A DNA stretch of 64,000 nt from Periconia sp. R9002 (GCA_023627715.1 JAMAHW010000003.1:248001-312000); one strand, 5' to 3'. Shown: positions 1-11,952, counted from the stretch's first letter. Numbers and translations: made by a program. The notes: generated by a model from the sequence alone, not told the origin.

Positions 1-1571
1 GGAGTTTGGTAAGACACCAAAATGAATCGGCTTCGACCGCGTCCAGAACAGGCTTTGGTAGTTGTCCAGGATCCATCCCGGACTCAATGTCTGAATCTGA
101 AATGTACGCGCCAAGGAAAACCTGCCAGAATGGTGTGACCAAATCGTTGATGCCTTGGACATAGCCGGACGCAGGGTGCCGTATTGCCCATACATAGAGT
201 ATTCTCTCCAAAGATCTTTGTGTGGCTTCGTAACTGTAGAGTTCTAGGTGCGGATTGGTTCGCGGGACATCGATGCTAATTTGATGCCAGATGGCTTCGT
301 CCAACCCACGACCTCGCCCGCGATTGGCCGAAGGGTATGATGAGGCACCTGCAACACCAGCAGCAACAGAATTGGCACTGCCAGAAGTGCCACGCTCAAA
401 AGCCTGCTTTACTCCATCCAAATATTCCTTTCGTTTCCTTTCCAGTGTTGCCACTCTCCGTTCGCTACTTGTTGGTAGGTAACCAAGCAAGACTTGCCAG
501 GCCATGGCGCGCACTTCGGATGGTATTCCCGACCATGCGCAGTCCCGCAGCTCGGACAGCGAGATTGTACTTGTTTGCAGTATGCGTTTAAACTTGTTGA
601 TGCGACCTATCCGAGCAGAGTGTTCTTCAACCTCCTTCGCAGTAGCATTGGCAGGAGTGGAGGGGTGTGAGATGAGGTGTAGAGAATTTGCGGGATCTCG
701 TAGTATCTCCTGGTATTGTGGCCGTAGAATCTTGCCCTCAGTCTTCTTCGCGGTCGGGTAATTTGGTATGCCCCTCTCCTCCGCAATGTCTCCGCTGTCT
801 ATTGCACGCCACGGCGTTGCACTTATGCCATTCTTCCCAGCGGCTTCGCCAGAGTCTTTTGGGGTTGCTGATTGTTTCCGCCGCCCCTTTCTGCGCATGC
901 TCGCTATACTGGGTAGTCCAAACTCATCCTCGTCATCCTCGAATAGTATGTCATCATCTTCGTCCTGTTCACCCCAATCATCATGGGTCTCCCGCAGGAA
1001 ACTACTGTATGTTTTCTTGGAGGCGGCAGGAGAACTGTTGCTACCGGTGCGCGAGGACAGTGCGCTTGAGTCCCGGCTCTGGCTGGCGGAGGGGGGTGTT
1101 CGCGGGCGTGAATTGGATGAAGGGGGAGAACTGACACAAGATGTAAGCTCGGGATGAGGAAGAGGTTGCGCGTCGCCTACAGAGATTCAAACTTCAGGAT
1201 ATCTGCATGCGAGTAAGAAGCACCTATGATCTTCTTGTTCTCGTATGGCTTGGAGGTGTTTGATGTAGACCGCCAGAATGGAGACGCGGATCTAGGCATT
1301 GTGGTCAGCGCATTGCTCCATTCCATAGATAGGTAATGGAACAATTGTCAACATACGAGGAGCGATCTGTGCATGGAGGATCACAACAGTTAGTGACGTT
1401 CGATGAAGGTGCGCATTAAAAATGCTACGGACCAACCTGGACCATTTCCTTGAATTGGAGGGTTCATGTTAGCAGTGGAACGGGTGTGGCGCACAGCAAA
1501 GGGTGAATAAAGGTTACAATGACAACAGAAGACATGGAGGAGCTTACCTGCTGCTGCTTCTTGTTCGCCAT
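1..1571 (-). CDS. GYP1: Gyp1-type TBC-domain Rab GTPase-activating protein, 3' end outside window
   Basis: TBC-domain GAP of the Gyp1/TBC1D22 type, which stimulates GTP hydrolysis by Ypt1/Rab1-class GTPases at the Golgi. The model is complement join(1..1176, 1224..1291, 1357..1366, 1433..1448, 1548..1571); the phases agree at every junction. The large exon reads open for 1,176 nt to the window edge. It has a Ser-rich acidic N-terminal part, the TBC entry (RDCAWSGIPSEVR, then LLGYLPT), the arginine-finger motif ISIDVPRT and the glutamine-finger region YVQGINDL, and it ends shortly after SFWCL. The C-terminal part of the TBC domain is missing because of the window edge. The first exon encodes MANKKQQQ. 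Exons two and three are very small (16 and 10 nt). The weakest junction is the last intron (1177..1223, donor GTGCTT). Family assignment is strong; the first exons are inferred from phase. Confidence 0.85.
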
Positions 1572-2091
1572 TTTCTTCCCTTCAAGTGATATACATGTAG
1601 AGATGGAGACAAGACACGGTGACAGTGGTCAAACGCCCCGCTCGTTGTGCTGTAGGCTGTCCTGGCCTGTCCCCACCAAATGCGACCGTCGGCGGCCAGG
1701 CACTGCCAAGCCCGAGCGGGCCGATCACGATTGTGGCTAGCGCGTTCTTCAAACTTCCTTTTCTCCTCACTTCCGACATCTCGGCGTCAGGTCAACGGCT
1801 GAGGCACGGACACTCTAATAACTGCCTCACTTGATGTCTTGAGCTTCCATCTCACTCTCACCTCCTTCACCTCTTTCCTATCTTCCTTCGACTCGTGCCT
1901 CGTGGTATTGACGTTACCGTGGTCGGCGCGCCTTTCGGTACACGTGCTCTTCTTTCCTTGAGCCCCTCAGCTTCCCACTCAGGCGGCGACGAGAGCGTGC
2001 ACCTGCCTCTAGGCGCAAGCTTTCTTTTTCACTTTCAACTTCTTGTTCCTAACTTCCTCACCACCACTATCTCTACAATTAACCAGTCGCT
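1572..2091. promoter_or_regulatory. Divergent promoter between GYP1 and HRP1
   Basis: A 520-bp interval separates the two divergent start codons. It contains pyrimidine-rich stretches on the HRP1 side (about 1840-2090), as is common upstream of highly expressed fungal genes. No TATA box or specific operator stands out. Shared regulation of the two genes is possible but is inferred only from the layout. Confidence 0.5.
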
Positions 2092-5000
2092 ATGGCCGAC
2101 GATTTCGATGAGGATATCTTTGACGACCTGTGAGTGCTTACGATCGATACCTCCCATTGCGCAATCCCGTTAATCGTACCGATAGCTACGATGAGGAGCC
2201 ACAAGCTGCACCAGCAGCTCCAGCCGCCCCAGCAGCTCAGCCCGAGCCCGAGCCTGCGCCCGTCACAGTGAAGAGCGAAGAGCCAGCTCCCCCGGTTCAA
2301 GAGTCTATTGAAGTCGCTGCCGTCAAAGACGAGCCAGTCAACGATGACAATACCAATATGGGCGGCTCCGCCTGGATGGGCAACGACGGTAACTATCAGC
2401 CGCAAGACAACGGACAAGGAGGCGACGATGGCTATGGTCCCATTAATGTCAAGGAAGATGGGTATGTATAACCTTGCATGGGTGGGCTTTATTGCCTCCA
2501 CCTCCCCTCTACGCCCCTTGTTTTACTTTTCGCGTTGTTGTATCGTGCGATGTAAGGTAAAGTAAGTCAACCGAGCACACAATGTGCGCGCAATTGGACG
2601 CAATTCCAATGCGTATATCAAGGCCTACGGGACTCCTAGACGTCATCTCCACGTCGGCACGATCGATGTTATACCGAAGTCTCTTGGAATCTTCATGATA
2701 ACACCTCGGCTTTATCTAAACATGGAGAAACATCCTCCTAGGAGGTTCTCAATGGTTTCGCTATGATCTTCAGCGTTGTACGATGCGCCGTATCGAATGC
2801 GCATGCTCTTTGTCGTAGTCAAGATTTTGCGAGCGCGTATTGGCTTGCAAAGGTGGAGACGAAAGAATATTCATAAGCTCTATGGAATGTGGAACGGATG
2901 CAGGAAGATATGGTCGGATTTCAAAGCAGTTCAGTACATACAGCCAGCAGTGCGTTTCGGAGCATAGAAGAAGCTCACCTTGGGTAGCCGACAAAGTCAG
3001 TGTCAGATCATCCGACCTCACCATGGAGTGCGAGGGGAATCGCAGGTTGCCTTCATGATTGGCAGCGCCATTTCCATGTCGATGTGTACCTAGGTACTTG
3101 ATAGCGTACCAGCTGCGAGCTGAGGATAGTCCCAAGCACTGGATATTTATCTCCATGCTTGCCTCCATAGCAAAACACAGACGCTTCATCCGAAACCTTT
3201 CTGTTGCTCTGCAAGGCGACTTGTCCTTCGATTCTGGATGACCGTTTGAAGTTGGGTATGCGCGGCCTACTGGGATAGCATAGTCCATGAAGAACGCAAG
3301 ACAATGTCCGCGCCATTCAAGCGCTTTGCAAGTCGACTGTTTAGCCGCTTGTTGTTATGTGTCGGACTGCTCTGTCCCCACCACCCGACAACAATTGAAC
3401 CTTATCCTGGATAGAAAAAGACCGCTGTTTATACAACACCATCGCGAGCACCTGACGCTAGCCTGGAGCATACCAACTTTGCCCGCATTCAGCCCTTTGA
3501 TCAACTCAGTAGACCATGTTTGAACATGATCGTATTGGAGTCTCATTGTGTCTGGTGTGGATCACATGTTTTCTGGGTGTAGCTAAATTGCTTCTCTCTT
3601 ACTGGTGATCGTTTCTGGCGCCGCAGTTGGGCTAGTCTCCTACGGCCATCGATTGTACAAACACCTCCTGGATCCAATTGTAAAGACGAAGCTTCTACAT
3701 CGCACGATACTAACCGTCAATCATGATATATCAGTCTTGAGAATTCCTAGATATTACTAACACCCAATAGCAAAATGTTCATCGGTGGTCTGAATTGGGA
3801 GACGACGGAAGGTAAGCTTATATAGTTCACTTCAATCCTCTTAGTATTTGTTATCATACTGCTGTATCGACACAATTGTACTGACCGAGCTGGCTAGATT
3901 CACTCAAGGGATACTTTTCTCAGTTTGGAGAGGTTAGCGAGTGTACCGTTATGCGTGACAGTGCCACCGGCCGATCTCGTGGCTTCGGTTTCTTGACTTT
4001 CAAGGATCCAAAGTGCGTTAACACTGTCATGGTGAAAGAGCACTATCTCGATGGCAAGATTGTTAGTAGCAAATCATACTTTCTCAATTATTACTGACAT
4101 CTACAGATCGATCCTAAACGGGCTATTCCTCGTGAAGAGCAAGAGCGAACGAGCAAGATCTTTGTTGGTGGTGTGAGCCAAGAGGCTACCGAGGATGATT
4201 TCAAGAACTTCTTCAAGCAATTCGGTCGCGTTGTCGATGCTACCTTAATGATGGACAAGGATACGGGTCGCCCACGCGGCTTTGGATTTGTTACGTTCGA
4301 CGGTGACGCTGCCGTTGATGCATGCTTGTCTGGACCTTTACAAATTCACGGAAAGCCCATCGAGGTCAAACGCGCTCAACCCCGTGGCAACATGCGCGAA
4401 GAGGAAGACAACAAGAAATTCGGCAGAGGGAAATTTGGCAGTCGTGACGGAGGCGCTCACCACAACAACGGTGGCTTCGATCCTGGCCAGAATGCTGCCA
4501 ATCAACAGGGTGGGGCCAACGGCAACATGAGCCCTGCCATGCTGGCGCAGTACTGGCAGCGTATGCAGCAATACTTCAGACAAATGCAACAAAACCTCGC
4601 AGCCGCTCAAGGTCCCCAAGGAAATGGCATGCCCGCTCAGATGGGTAACATGCCACAGGGTATGAATCCAGCGATGATGGGAATGATGGGAGGCATGGGA
4701 CAACCCGGCGCTATGAACCCCATGATGGCCGCTCAATTCGGCAACATGCAAGGCGGCAATGGTGGAGGTTTTGGCGGCGACCAGGGCATGATGGCTGGCA
4801 ATGGTGCACGCTTCAACCCACAAGAGCAGCACGCCTTTGAACAGCAGAAATATGAGCAGCAACAGCAGCGCCGTATGCAGCAAGCTTCTGGCTACGGAGG
4901 TGCTGGTGGCCCTACTGCTTGGGAGGGTATGTACGATGATGCTCCACAGCCGTCTGGCATCCCCCAAGGACCTGGTGCGCACCGTATGCATGGAGGCAAC

Positions 5001-5180
5001 TTTGGAAAACACAATGTTCGCGGTCGCCAAGGCTCAAGCCAGCCGCCTGCGGGAGCTCCAAACGCACCTGCAAACGCACCTACAGGCCCCAAAAATGCGG
5101 GCAAGCCTGGAGCAAACTATCGAGGAGGAGGGAGAGGTGGCGGTGGATTCCGCCACAATCCCTACGGCGGACGCGGTTAG
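2092..5180 (+). CDS. HRP1: Hrp1/Nab4-like tandem-RRM mRNA 3'-end processing hnRNP
   Basis: Nuclear RNA-binding protein. In yeast, Hrp1 (CF IB) binds the UA-rich efficiency element in 3'-end formation and shuttles in mRNA export. Exons are 2092..2129, 2186..2461, 3771..3811, 3898..4061 and 4107..5180; phases match throughout and give 530 residues. Residues 1-105 are acidic and Ala/Pro-rich (starting MADDFDEDIFDDL). RRM1 begins near residue 106 with RNP2 MFIGGL and RNP1 RGFGFLTF. RRM2 begins near residue 190 with RNP2 IFVGGV and RNP1 RGFGFVTF. The rest is Met/Gln/Gly/Asn-rich, prion-like sequence ending in a Gly/Arg-rich tail. This is longer than the usual two-RRM core because of both low-complexity arms. 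The second intron is about 1.3 kb, far longer than any other in the window. The next gene, MPE1, acts in the same process. Confidence 0.9.
2462..3770 (+). other. Unusually long (1,309 nt) intron of HRP1
   Basis: The donor GTATGT follows GAAGATGG and the acceptor ACCCAATAG precedes CAAAATG; a TACTAAC branch site lies just before the acceptor. Splicing restores a Gly codon (GG/C) and leads straight into RRM1. Open frames occur inside on both strands but none has recognisable domain sequence. A 12-bp palindrome of the TACCTAGGTA type lies near 3086-3097. Confidence 0.75.
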
Positions 5181-6209
5181 GCTCTGCGTTTTAAAAGGTG
5201 AGAAGACTGAACTACAGTAGCCTACAGTCACGTTCACGAGACTCTGCGCGATGGCATTTTGGCGGTCACCTTCTGAGTGTTCTTTCTTTAGTCATTGCGA
5301 CTTTTGGCCTACTTTGGGTTTCTGGCGTTCACACTGGTGGTTTTCTGCAATTGGGGAGACAGGTTACATTATGCAGGACCTGAATGCCCCTCACAGGGGG
5401 TTTGATACTGGCGTGGATGTTAATTGGGGACGCACCCTAAATCTGTACAATACAAATCAATCAATGACGGCTCAAGTGTCTTGTTCAATCGCCTTTCTAG
5501 TGTGCCCTATGAAAAAAAGCATAATACCATAGCATCATACATATGTAAATTGAAAAGTTTTCATTGGATAAGAAAGCGTCAATTCCTACACAAAATATTC
5601 TTGCTCCATGATTCATTATTTTGCTATCTTACTGGGTCAGACACGCTGGTGAACCTTACGATTCTGAAGTCACAACTTTTGATTGGTCTATTATGGGTAG
5701 CGCATCTGATGGATGAGGTAATCACTCTGACATTCCATGATGACTAATTTTTACACGTGATTGCACTAGTATTACTTGGCAACGCCGCTCACTCTTTGTC
5801 TCCACTTCTCTTTCTCTCTCTTTCTCATTCTCAACTCAACTCACTCACATTCACCAGACCCCGCAACCCCGCCGCTCTCTTCATCTGAAGCGCCACACCT
5901 TGCGTACGGCTTTATTTCCTACATACACGATATTAGCGACACAAGGAAGCACCGGGTATACGATTACATTAGGTAACTGCAGGTGCTGCTACGTACGCTT
6001 CTGGGTCGCCCAACCTTCCACCTTCCTCCCTTCACCCTGTACCCCTTCTACATAGCAATATACTAGTTGCGCTGTTCGCACTCATCACAAGTTGCGCCCC
6101 TTTCTTTCATCAACTTGATTGCATCTGCTCGGCAGTTCAAGGTGACTGCAACGGCGGTTAAGCCCCCCTAATACCGCCTCTCTAGGCATCTACTACCCGA
6201 GACGCCACC
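5181..6209. other. Intergenic: HRP1 3' region and MPE1 leader
   Basis: No supportable gene. The first part is probably the HRP1 3' UTR. From about 5795 the sequence is pyrimidine-rich up to the MPE1 start, which has a strong context (GCCACCATG). Confidence 0.5.
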
Positions 6210-8195
6210 ATGTCTTCCTCCGTTTTCTACAAGTTCAAGAACTCCAAGGAGCCGATGCGAATCGTCTTCGATGGAACCGACATATCAGTGTTTGAGTTGA
6301 AGCGTGAGATCATAATCTCTCATGGCCTCGGGGACGGACTCGACTTTGACTTTCACATATACCCTGAGGATCAGCCTACGGTCGAATACGATGACGACAC
6401 TACCCTCATTTCACGATCGAGCACTGTAATATGTGTGCGCCGACCTGCTCCCCGTGGCCACGGCCGAGCTGCTCGCTACGTCTCAGGCAAGGCGCCTGTA
6501 CGAGCCATCAAGAAAGCAAACAAACCTGCCGATACCGCTGCAGCAGCTGCAGGAGCCGCTACCACTGAGCAAGATGCAGAAGCCGCTTTCTTGGCTGAAT
6601 CTGCTCAGGTCTGGGACCAACAGAAAGCAAATCTATCTACCGCCAAAAATGTCCGCCGACCGCCCATACGTAAACCGAATACTTCTCCCGATAACATTCC
6701 CATCGGATACGTCTGTTATCGTTGCAACAAGAAAGGTCACTGGATCCAGGACTGTCCTACCAATAACGACCCTGATTTCAAGCCTACAGCTCGCGCTAAG
6801 CGTACGACAGGCATTCCCCGATCATTCCTAAAGACGGTGGAGAAGCCTGCGGATGATGAGGATGCACGCGGAATCATGCTGAATGCAGATGGAGAATATG
6901 TTCAGGTCATGACTGATACGCGAACGTGGGAGAAATTTCAAGAGAAGGCGATCGCGACGAAAGCACAGGCTGCCGACATGGATGCAGCCAACAAGGAGGC
7001 GCGAGAACGAGGTCTCGAGTGCCCAATCGACAAGCGCATGTTTGTGGATCCGGTAAAAACGCCGTGCTGCGGCAAGACATATTGTCACGAGTGCATTGAG
7101 AATGCTTTGGCAGATGGAGATTTGGTTTGTCCCAATTGTTCAACGGATGGTGTCTTGATCGATGATCTGGCGTCGGATGAGGAAATGGTGCAGAAAATTA
7201 AGGATTTTGAGGCTGAGAAGGCGAAGCAGAAGTTGGAAAAGGAGCAGCAGGCAAGGGAGGAAGCAGAGGCGGCTGCAAAGCCTGCATCCCCTTCTAAAAA
7301 TGAAGAAAATAGTTCTGTGCCCCCAACTGATGAAAAAACAAAGGCCGTTGAGACCAGTAAAAATGGTTCAAACTCACCAAAGCCGAGTAACCCCAGTGTT
7401 TCTCAATCATCTTCTGATGTCAAGTCCCCCCTGACAACTGCAGCCAAGCCAGTCTCCAGTCTTTCGCCAGGTTTGGGTGCCAATGGCTCAGATACTGACA
7501 CTTCGACAACATCAAAGAAGCGCAAAGAAGCACCGACTGAAATCAAGCCTCCAACCGCGCCCAAAGCTATGCGACAGCAGAAGGAGCAACAGGACCGCCA
7601 GGTTCAGGATCAGTCATCTGCCATGGAGAAAGACTTTTTCCAGTCCATGGAGGCACTCAAGCAGATGCAAGAGGCGCCTAATGCTAACACTCCGCTAGGC
7701 ATGGGCGCAAACATGCCGGCTAACCCTATGATGGGCATGAATGGAATGAATGGCATGAATCCTATGAATGGAATGAACGGCATGAATGGTATGAACGGAA
7801 TGCATCCCATGGCCAACATGAATGGCATGAACCAAGGGTTTCCCGCTATGAATCAGTGGAACGGTTACAACCAAGGCTTTCCACAAAACGGAATGGGCTA
7901 CAACATGAATCAAGGCTGGAACAACGGATTCAACGGGCCTCAGCAAATGGGCTACAACGGCATGATGAATAACAATATGAACGGCATGAACATGCGCGGC
8001 AACGGTTGGGGATGGAATCAGAACCAGGGTTTTCAAGGAAATGGCAACATGGGCTACGGTGGTGGCCACAACAATTTTGGGAATCAACAACAACCCGATC
8101 AGGAGGATGCATATGAGCGTAAGCCACTGAACCCACATCGTAGCCAGAACAAGAACCGCAAGCAGCGAGCACCGGACTACCATTACATTGGATAA
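6210..8195 (+). CDS. MPE1: Mpe1/RBBP6-like cleavage and polyadenylation factor subunit (DWNN, zinc knuckle, RING)
   Basis: Intronless gene of 661 residues. Mpe1 is a nuclear subunit of the cleavage and polyadenylation factor that helps activate and monitor pre-mRNA cleavage. The N-terminus (about 3-78) is the ubiquitin-like DWNN domain (FYKFKNSKEP, then GTDISVFELKREI). A CCHC zinc knuckle follows near 168-181 (CYRCNKKGHWIQDC). A RING/U-box type domain lies near 270-311 (CPIDKRMF, CCGKTYCHEC, CPNC). A Ser/Pro/Lys-rich linker leads to a Met/Asn/Gly-rich tail of GMN repeats (about 495-650) and a basic end. The domain order is diagnostic. The protein is longer than yeast Mpe1 because of the repetitive tail. 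The start has a GCCACC context. Confidence 0.93.
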   Translation: MSSSVFYKFKNSKEPMRIVFDGTDISVFELKREIIISHGLGDGLDFDFHIYPEDQPTVEYDDDTTLISRSSTVICVRRPAPRGHGRAARYVSGKAPVRAIKKANKPADTAAAAAGAATTEQDAEAAFLAESAQVWDQQKANLSTAKNVRRPPIRKPNTSPDNIPIGYVCYRCNKKGHWIQDCPTNNDPDFKPTARAKRTTGIPRSFLKTVEKPADDEDARGIMLNADGEYVQVMTDTRTWEKFQEKAIATKAQAADMDAANKEARERGLECPIDKRMFVDPVKTPCCGKTYCHECIENALADGDLVCPNCSTDGVLIDDLASDEEMVQKIKDFEAEKAKQKLEKEQQAREEAEAAAKPASPSKNEENSSVPPTDEKTKAVETSKNGSNSPKPSNPSVSQSSSDVKSPLTTAAKPVSSLSPGLGANGSDTDTSTTSKKRKEAPTEIKPPTAPKAMRQQKEQQDRQVQDQSSAMEKDFFQSMEALKQMQEAPNANTPLGMGANMPANPMMGMNGMNGMNPMNGMNGMNGMNGMHPMANMNGMNQGFPAMNQWNGYNQGFPQNGMGYNMNQGWNNGFNGPQQMGYNGMMNNNMNGMNMRGNGWGWNQNQGFQGNGNMGYGGGHNNFGNQQQPDQEDAYERKPLNPHRSQNKNRKQRAPDYHYIG

Positions 8196-10878
8196 TCGAT
8201 CTAATCATCCTCCCGGCACATACGGCGTCTCTTTCCCAATGTCTTTCTTGGCATCATTTTCTCGTCACAGGGCCCAGATTCATCTTTGAAATATGGGCGT
8301 GCGTCGCCTCATCAGATTTCTGCAACTACCGTGGTTATCATGACGGTCGATTCAACTGTACAACATTCACATAACCCGGATACCCTTCTACTTCAACCCC
8401 CTTTATCAACTTAAACAAATGTATATTTGCCTACCGGGTACAATTTCCTTTTTCACAAACACCACGGGGGTTCCATAACATAACTCGGTTTTTCACCACT
8501 ATCACGGACGGCATACGGCGTTTTTCTCCCTGTCTGATCGAATTTCATCAACAGTTGCGAAACGCATAGGGATGGTTGCTTTTTACTCACCACCGCACAT
8601 CACTGGGTGGACTTCACTGGGCTGATTTTTTTTTTCTTTCTTTCTCGTTACATGATTTTGTGCAAAATCTCTTTGTCGCTTTACTTGCTTGCTTGAGCTT
8701 GAGGTCGATGGATCTCGCTCACGAATATCATTCGGATGGATGGATGGATGGATGGGTGAGGGTCAGAATCCGCCTCAAGCACCCAATAAACCAATCGATT
8801 CTGATACGATGGCACACTGTTCTATCTTTGGGGTTATTTATGTCTGACCACGACATGGGCTTCGTGCCGACTTTTTTTGCGTTTGAGGGACAAGGACAGA
8901 CAGACAGATAGAACAACGAATGCAAAATATTGCCTCTCACGTGTCGTTTCTTTACTTGCTTTTCTTTGTTTTGTGCTTTTTGCAGTCAAGCCTCCAACTT
9001 TCCCCGGGTCATGATTACAACACACGAGCGGCGGTTCCAGTCGTACGATGGCAGACCCTTCTAGAAAGTGAATAATGTGATATACTACATAGCACTCAAT
9101 AGCTATAGAAGAGAGTACGACGAGGGAGCTCAAAGGTAGATTTGGTTGAAAGAAGGCGCTCCTTCGATATGGGATACGGAAGGCTTTTCTCATTTCAGCA
9201 ACTCACCAAATACTGCTTACAGCTACATAGTGTTTGCATAGAACCTTTAGGATTCGGTTTAACCCCCTATGTCAGTCCATCATATCGTGGTAAGGCCCTC
9301 GATTCGCGTACTACAGACCTCTTAAATTTCTATTTTTACTAAAGTAATCTAGAGTTAACTCACCTCAAGTAGCAAATAACACCAATCCAGAGCACTACCA
9401 AGCATCTCCCTCGTTCAACTCCTTCGTATCTTTTGTCACATACACCTCCCCAAAGTCAATCATTTTAAATTTCCCCGAGTCCGTGTAAATAAGGTGCCGT
9501 GGCCCTTATGTGGACGGTGGAATTCTATAGTCTGTTATTAGCTTTGAAGTAACTTGCATTCTTACGCGTGATATATATACCTTATCCATGCTTTACTTCA
9601 AAAGTGTGCCATTACGGTATTCGGGTTTTTTGCTGCCTAGATGCGATGGGTTGGAAGGATGGTAAAGGGTTGTTGGAGGTTACGCTGCAATTGAGACTTG
9701 ACGAAAAGAAGGCTCTGTATGACTAGGAAGCGAGCAGGATTATCATCACTATGCTGTGTAACGTTGCGAGGAATCGGCAATTAAAGTTTGTAACAGTTTG
9801 ACTTCTTATTTAGAAACCTGCGAAAAAGCAGTGTTGCAAACAGAACCGGTCAGATGTACTTTGTCTGGTTCTGTTGGTGGCGCGGCGGTTCGTGTCTATC
9901 TAGGTACCTACCTACCTTGCGTGCTTTGGCGCCCTTGTGCTTCTGTCTCCTGCTTTCTTTCCTCTCTGCGATTCGAAAGAAGTCAAGACAGAAACGGTGC
10001 TTCAAATCACATAGTTACAGGCTAACCCATCAACCCCCACAAAAAATACAAACTTCAAACCGCATCAAATGCCCATGTCTCCTTTCATGTGTGTGTATGC
10101 AATTGCGTCATCCCTTCCCTAACCTACATCTCCTTCTCTTTGCCTTTGTGCCTCTAACGTACCAACCCGACCTAATCTAACCCACCCATACATACATCGT
10201 ATATATCACTGACAAATCCCCACCACCCCTCCCCGCCTTCCCCTCTTCTCCTTATCAATCAATCTGATCAGTAAGCCATCGTGCTTCAAGTAAACTGGCC
10301 AAGTACTACTCCATCCTCCCACGCGTAAAATCCATCACACCCCCAGCGCACACAGCGCACAACACAGCACATCAATCCCCCTTCCCTCTTCTCCCCTCCA
10401 CCACTCCAAGTTTTTCGGCATCCGTACAAACCACCCCATTCGTCACATATTCAACACCACTACCATTCACTCATCCAACCACAATTACGAGTAAATGTTT
10501 TTTTGTCCCCGGATGTGTTTACAAGGAGAGCGAGAGGGGTGCCGAGGGGGTGTTTTGATTAGTTTGTTTGGAAGGGGTACGGATACGGGATTTTGAATTA
10601 GTAAACGGGGGGTCGTTCCTGTATGTGTGTGGATGGATGAGTAATGTGATGGATGGATGCGATGGTGTGCGAGGGGGATGGGATGAGGAGATTATAAATA
10701 CGAAGCGGGGAGACGTTTCTTTTTTGTTTGTTAAGATAGATCAGTTATATTGATATATATTGATACATACTCGCGGAGTTTTTTTTACGGCGACTTTTGT
10801 GATATCGAATATCGAATACGTATACACATCATCGATTTGACACTTTTTTTTTCAAGAAAGATCCAAGTTTTTACCACA
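8196..10878. other. Intergenic, no supportable gene
   Basis: About 2.7 kb. It contains a (GGAT) tetranucleotide tract at 8734-8756, a TACCTA-type block at 9900-9916 and C/T-rich stretches around 10200-10450. Open frames are short and lack family-like sequence. The last part is the leader of the next gene. Confidence 0.5.
8734..8756 (+). repeat. (GGAT)n microsatellite
   Basis: Five to six uninterrupted GGAT units downstream of MPE1. Confidence 0.9.
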
Positions 10879-11952
10879 ATGTCAACTCAAAAAGCCCTCC
10901 TAGTAACCGCCGTTGCTTCACCTTTAACCCTCTCCACGACATGGCCCATCCCGACCCCGAAACCCAGCCAACTTCTCCTCCGCGTGACCGTCACAGGCCT
11001 GAACCACCACGACCAGAAGATCCGCGACCTCGGTCTGTGGTTCGCCGACACGCTGCCCACGCCGCTGGGAAACGACATCGTCGGCTACGTCGAGCGCGTC
11101 GGGTCGGACGTCACCAAGTTCAAACCGGGCGACCACGTCTTCACGTACGGGAACCTGATGGAGGAGGGGCACGTGTCGAATGGGCTGCAGGAGTTCGCCA
11201 TCGCAGATGAAGCGCACACGGTGAGGGTTCCGGCGGGGTATACGGAGGAGGAGGTCGCGGGCCTACCAGTGAATTTCTCCGCGGCGTATACCGCGCTGTT
11301 TGATCCTGAGTGTGGGTTGGGGTTCCCGACGCCTGGGTCGGCGGAGGCGAAGGGGTTTGGGTTCACGGAGAAGACGATTTTGATTATCGGGGGTGGGAGT
11401 AATTGCGGGAGGTATCTCGTGCAGCTCAGCGCGCTCGCTGGGTTCGGGGAGATTGTTGTGTTGGGTGGGAAGGAGGACGAGTTGAAGAAATTTGGGGCTA
11501 CGCAGATCCTTGATCGGCATGGGGATTATGAGACGGAGATGCGGCCGCGCATCGCGGCTGCGGTGGGAGAGGATCTAGTGTATGCTGTCGATGCGGTGAA
11601 TTCGCCGGATGGCCTGTATGTTGCTATTAATGCGTTGTCTGCGTCGAGGCATGGGAAGGTCGCGAGGTTGCTGCCGAGCGGCCCGTATGCGAAGGAGAAG
11701 GTGACGAAGGAGGACGGGTCGTATACGGTTGTTGATGTGACGGGGTTGCCGCAGATGAGGAAGGTTGGGGAATGGATGTGGGTGCAGATTGCGGAGTTTT
11801 TGGAGAAGAAGAAGATTAAGCCATTGGTCCAATGGTCTCAAAGGGTGGGAGGGGTTGGGTTGGAGGCTGCTGTGAAGGGAGTTAATGAGGCGTTGGATGG
11901 GTTTAGGGATGGGACGAGGAGTGGGCAAGCGCAGGTTAGGGTTTCTGAGTAA
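10879..11952 (+). CDS. Medium-chain dehydrogenase/reductase, enoyl-reductase/quinone oxidoreductase type
   Basis: A 357-residue MDR-superfamily oxidoreductase in one exon. The GroES-like N-terminal half shows the substrate-site region GLNHHDQKIRDLG and the lobe GNDIVGYVERVG followed by FKPGDHVFTYG. The Rossmann half has the nucleotide-binding segment TILIIGGGSNCGRYLVQ and then LGGKEDELKKFGA. The zinc-ligand Cys/His pattern of classical alcohol dehydrogenases is absent, so a zinc-independent enoyl reductase or quinone oxidoreductase is more likely. I chose the start at 10879 (ACAATG context) over an upstream open stretch because alignment-like similarity begins at MSTQKALLV. GC at third positions is visibly high compared with the AT-rich leader. 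The substrate cannot be told from sequence. Confidence 0.85.
   Translation: MSTQKALLVTAVASPLTLSTTWPIPTPKPSQLLLRVTVTGLNHHDQKIRDLGLWFADTLPTPLGNDIVGYVERVGSDVTKFKPGDHVFTYGNLMEEGHVSNGLQEFAIADEAHTVRVPAGYTEEEVAGLPVNFSAAYTALFDPECGLGFPTPGSAEAKGFGFTEKTILIIGGGSNCGRYLVQLSALAGFGEIVVLGGKEDELKKFGATQILDRHGDYETEMRPRIAAAVGEDLVYAVDAVNSPDGLYVAINALSASRHGKVARLLPSGPYAKEKVTKEDGSYTVVDVTGLPQMRKVGEWMWVQIAEFLEKKKIKPLVQWSQRVGGVGLEAAVKGVNEALDGFRDGTRSGQAQVRVSE

Noticed and set aside
2770..3288. 172-codon minus-strand frame inside the HRP1 intron
   Set aside because: No domain-like sequence, overlaps other random frames, and lies wholly inside an intron; kept only as part of the long-intron note.
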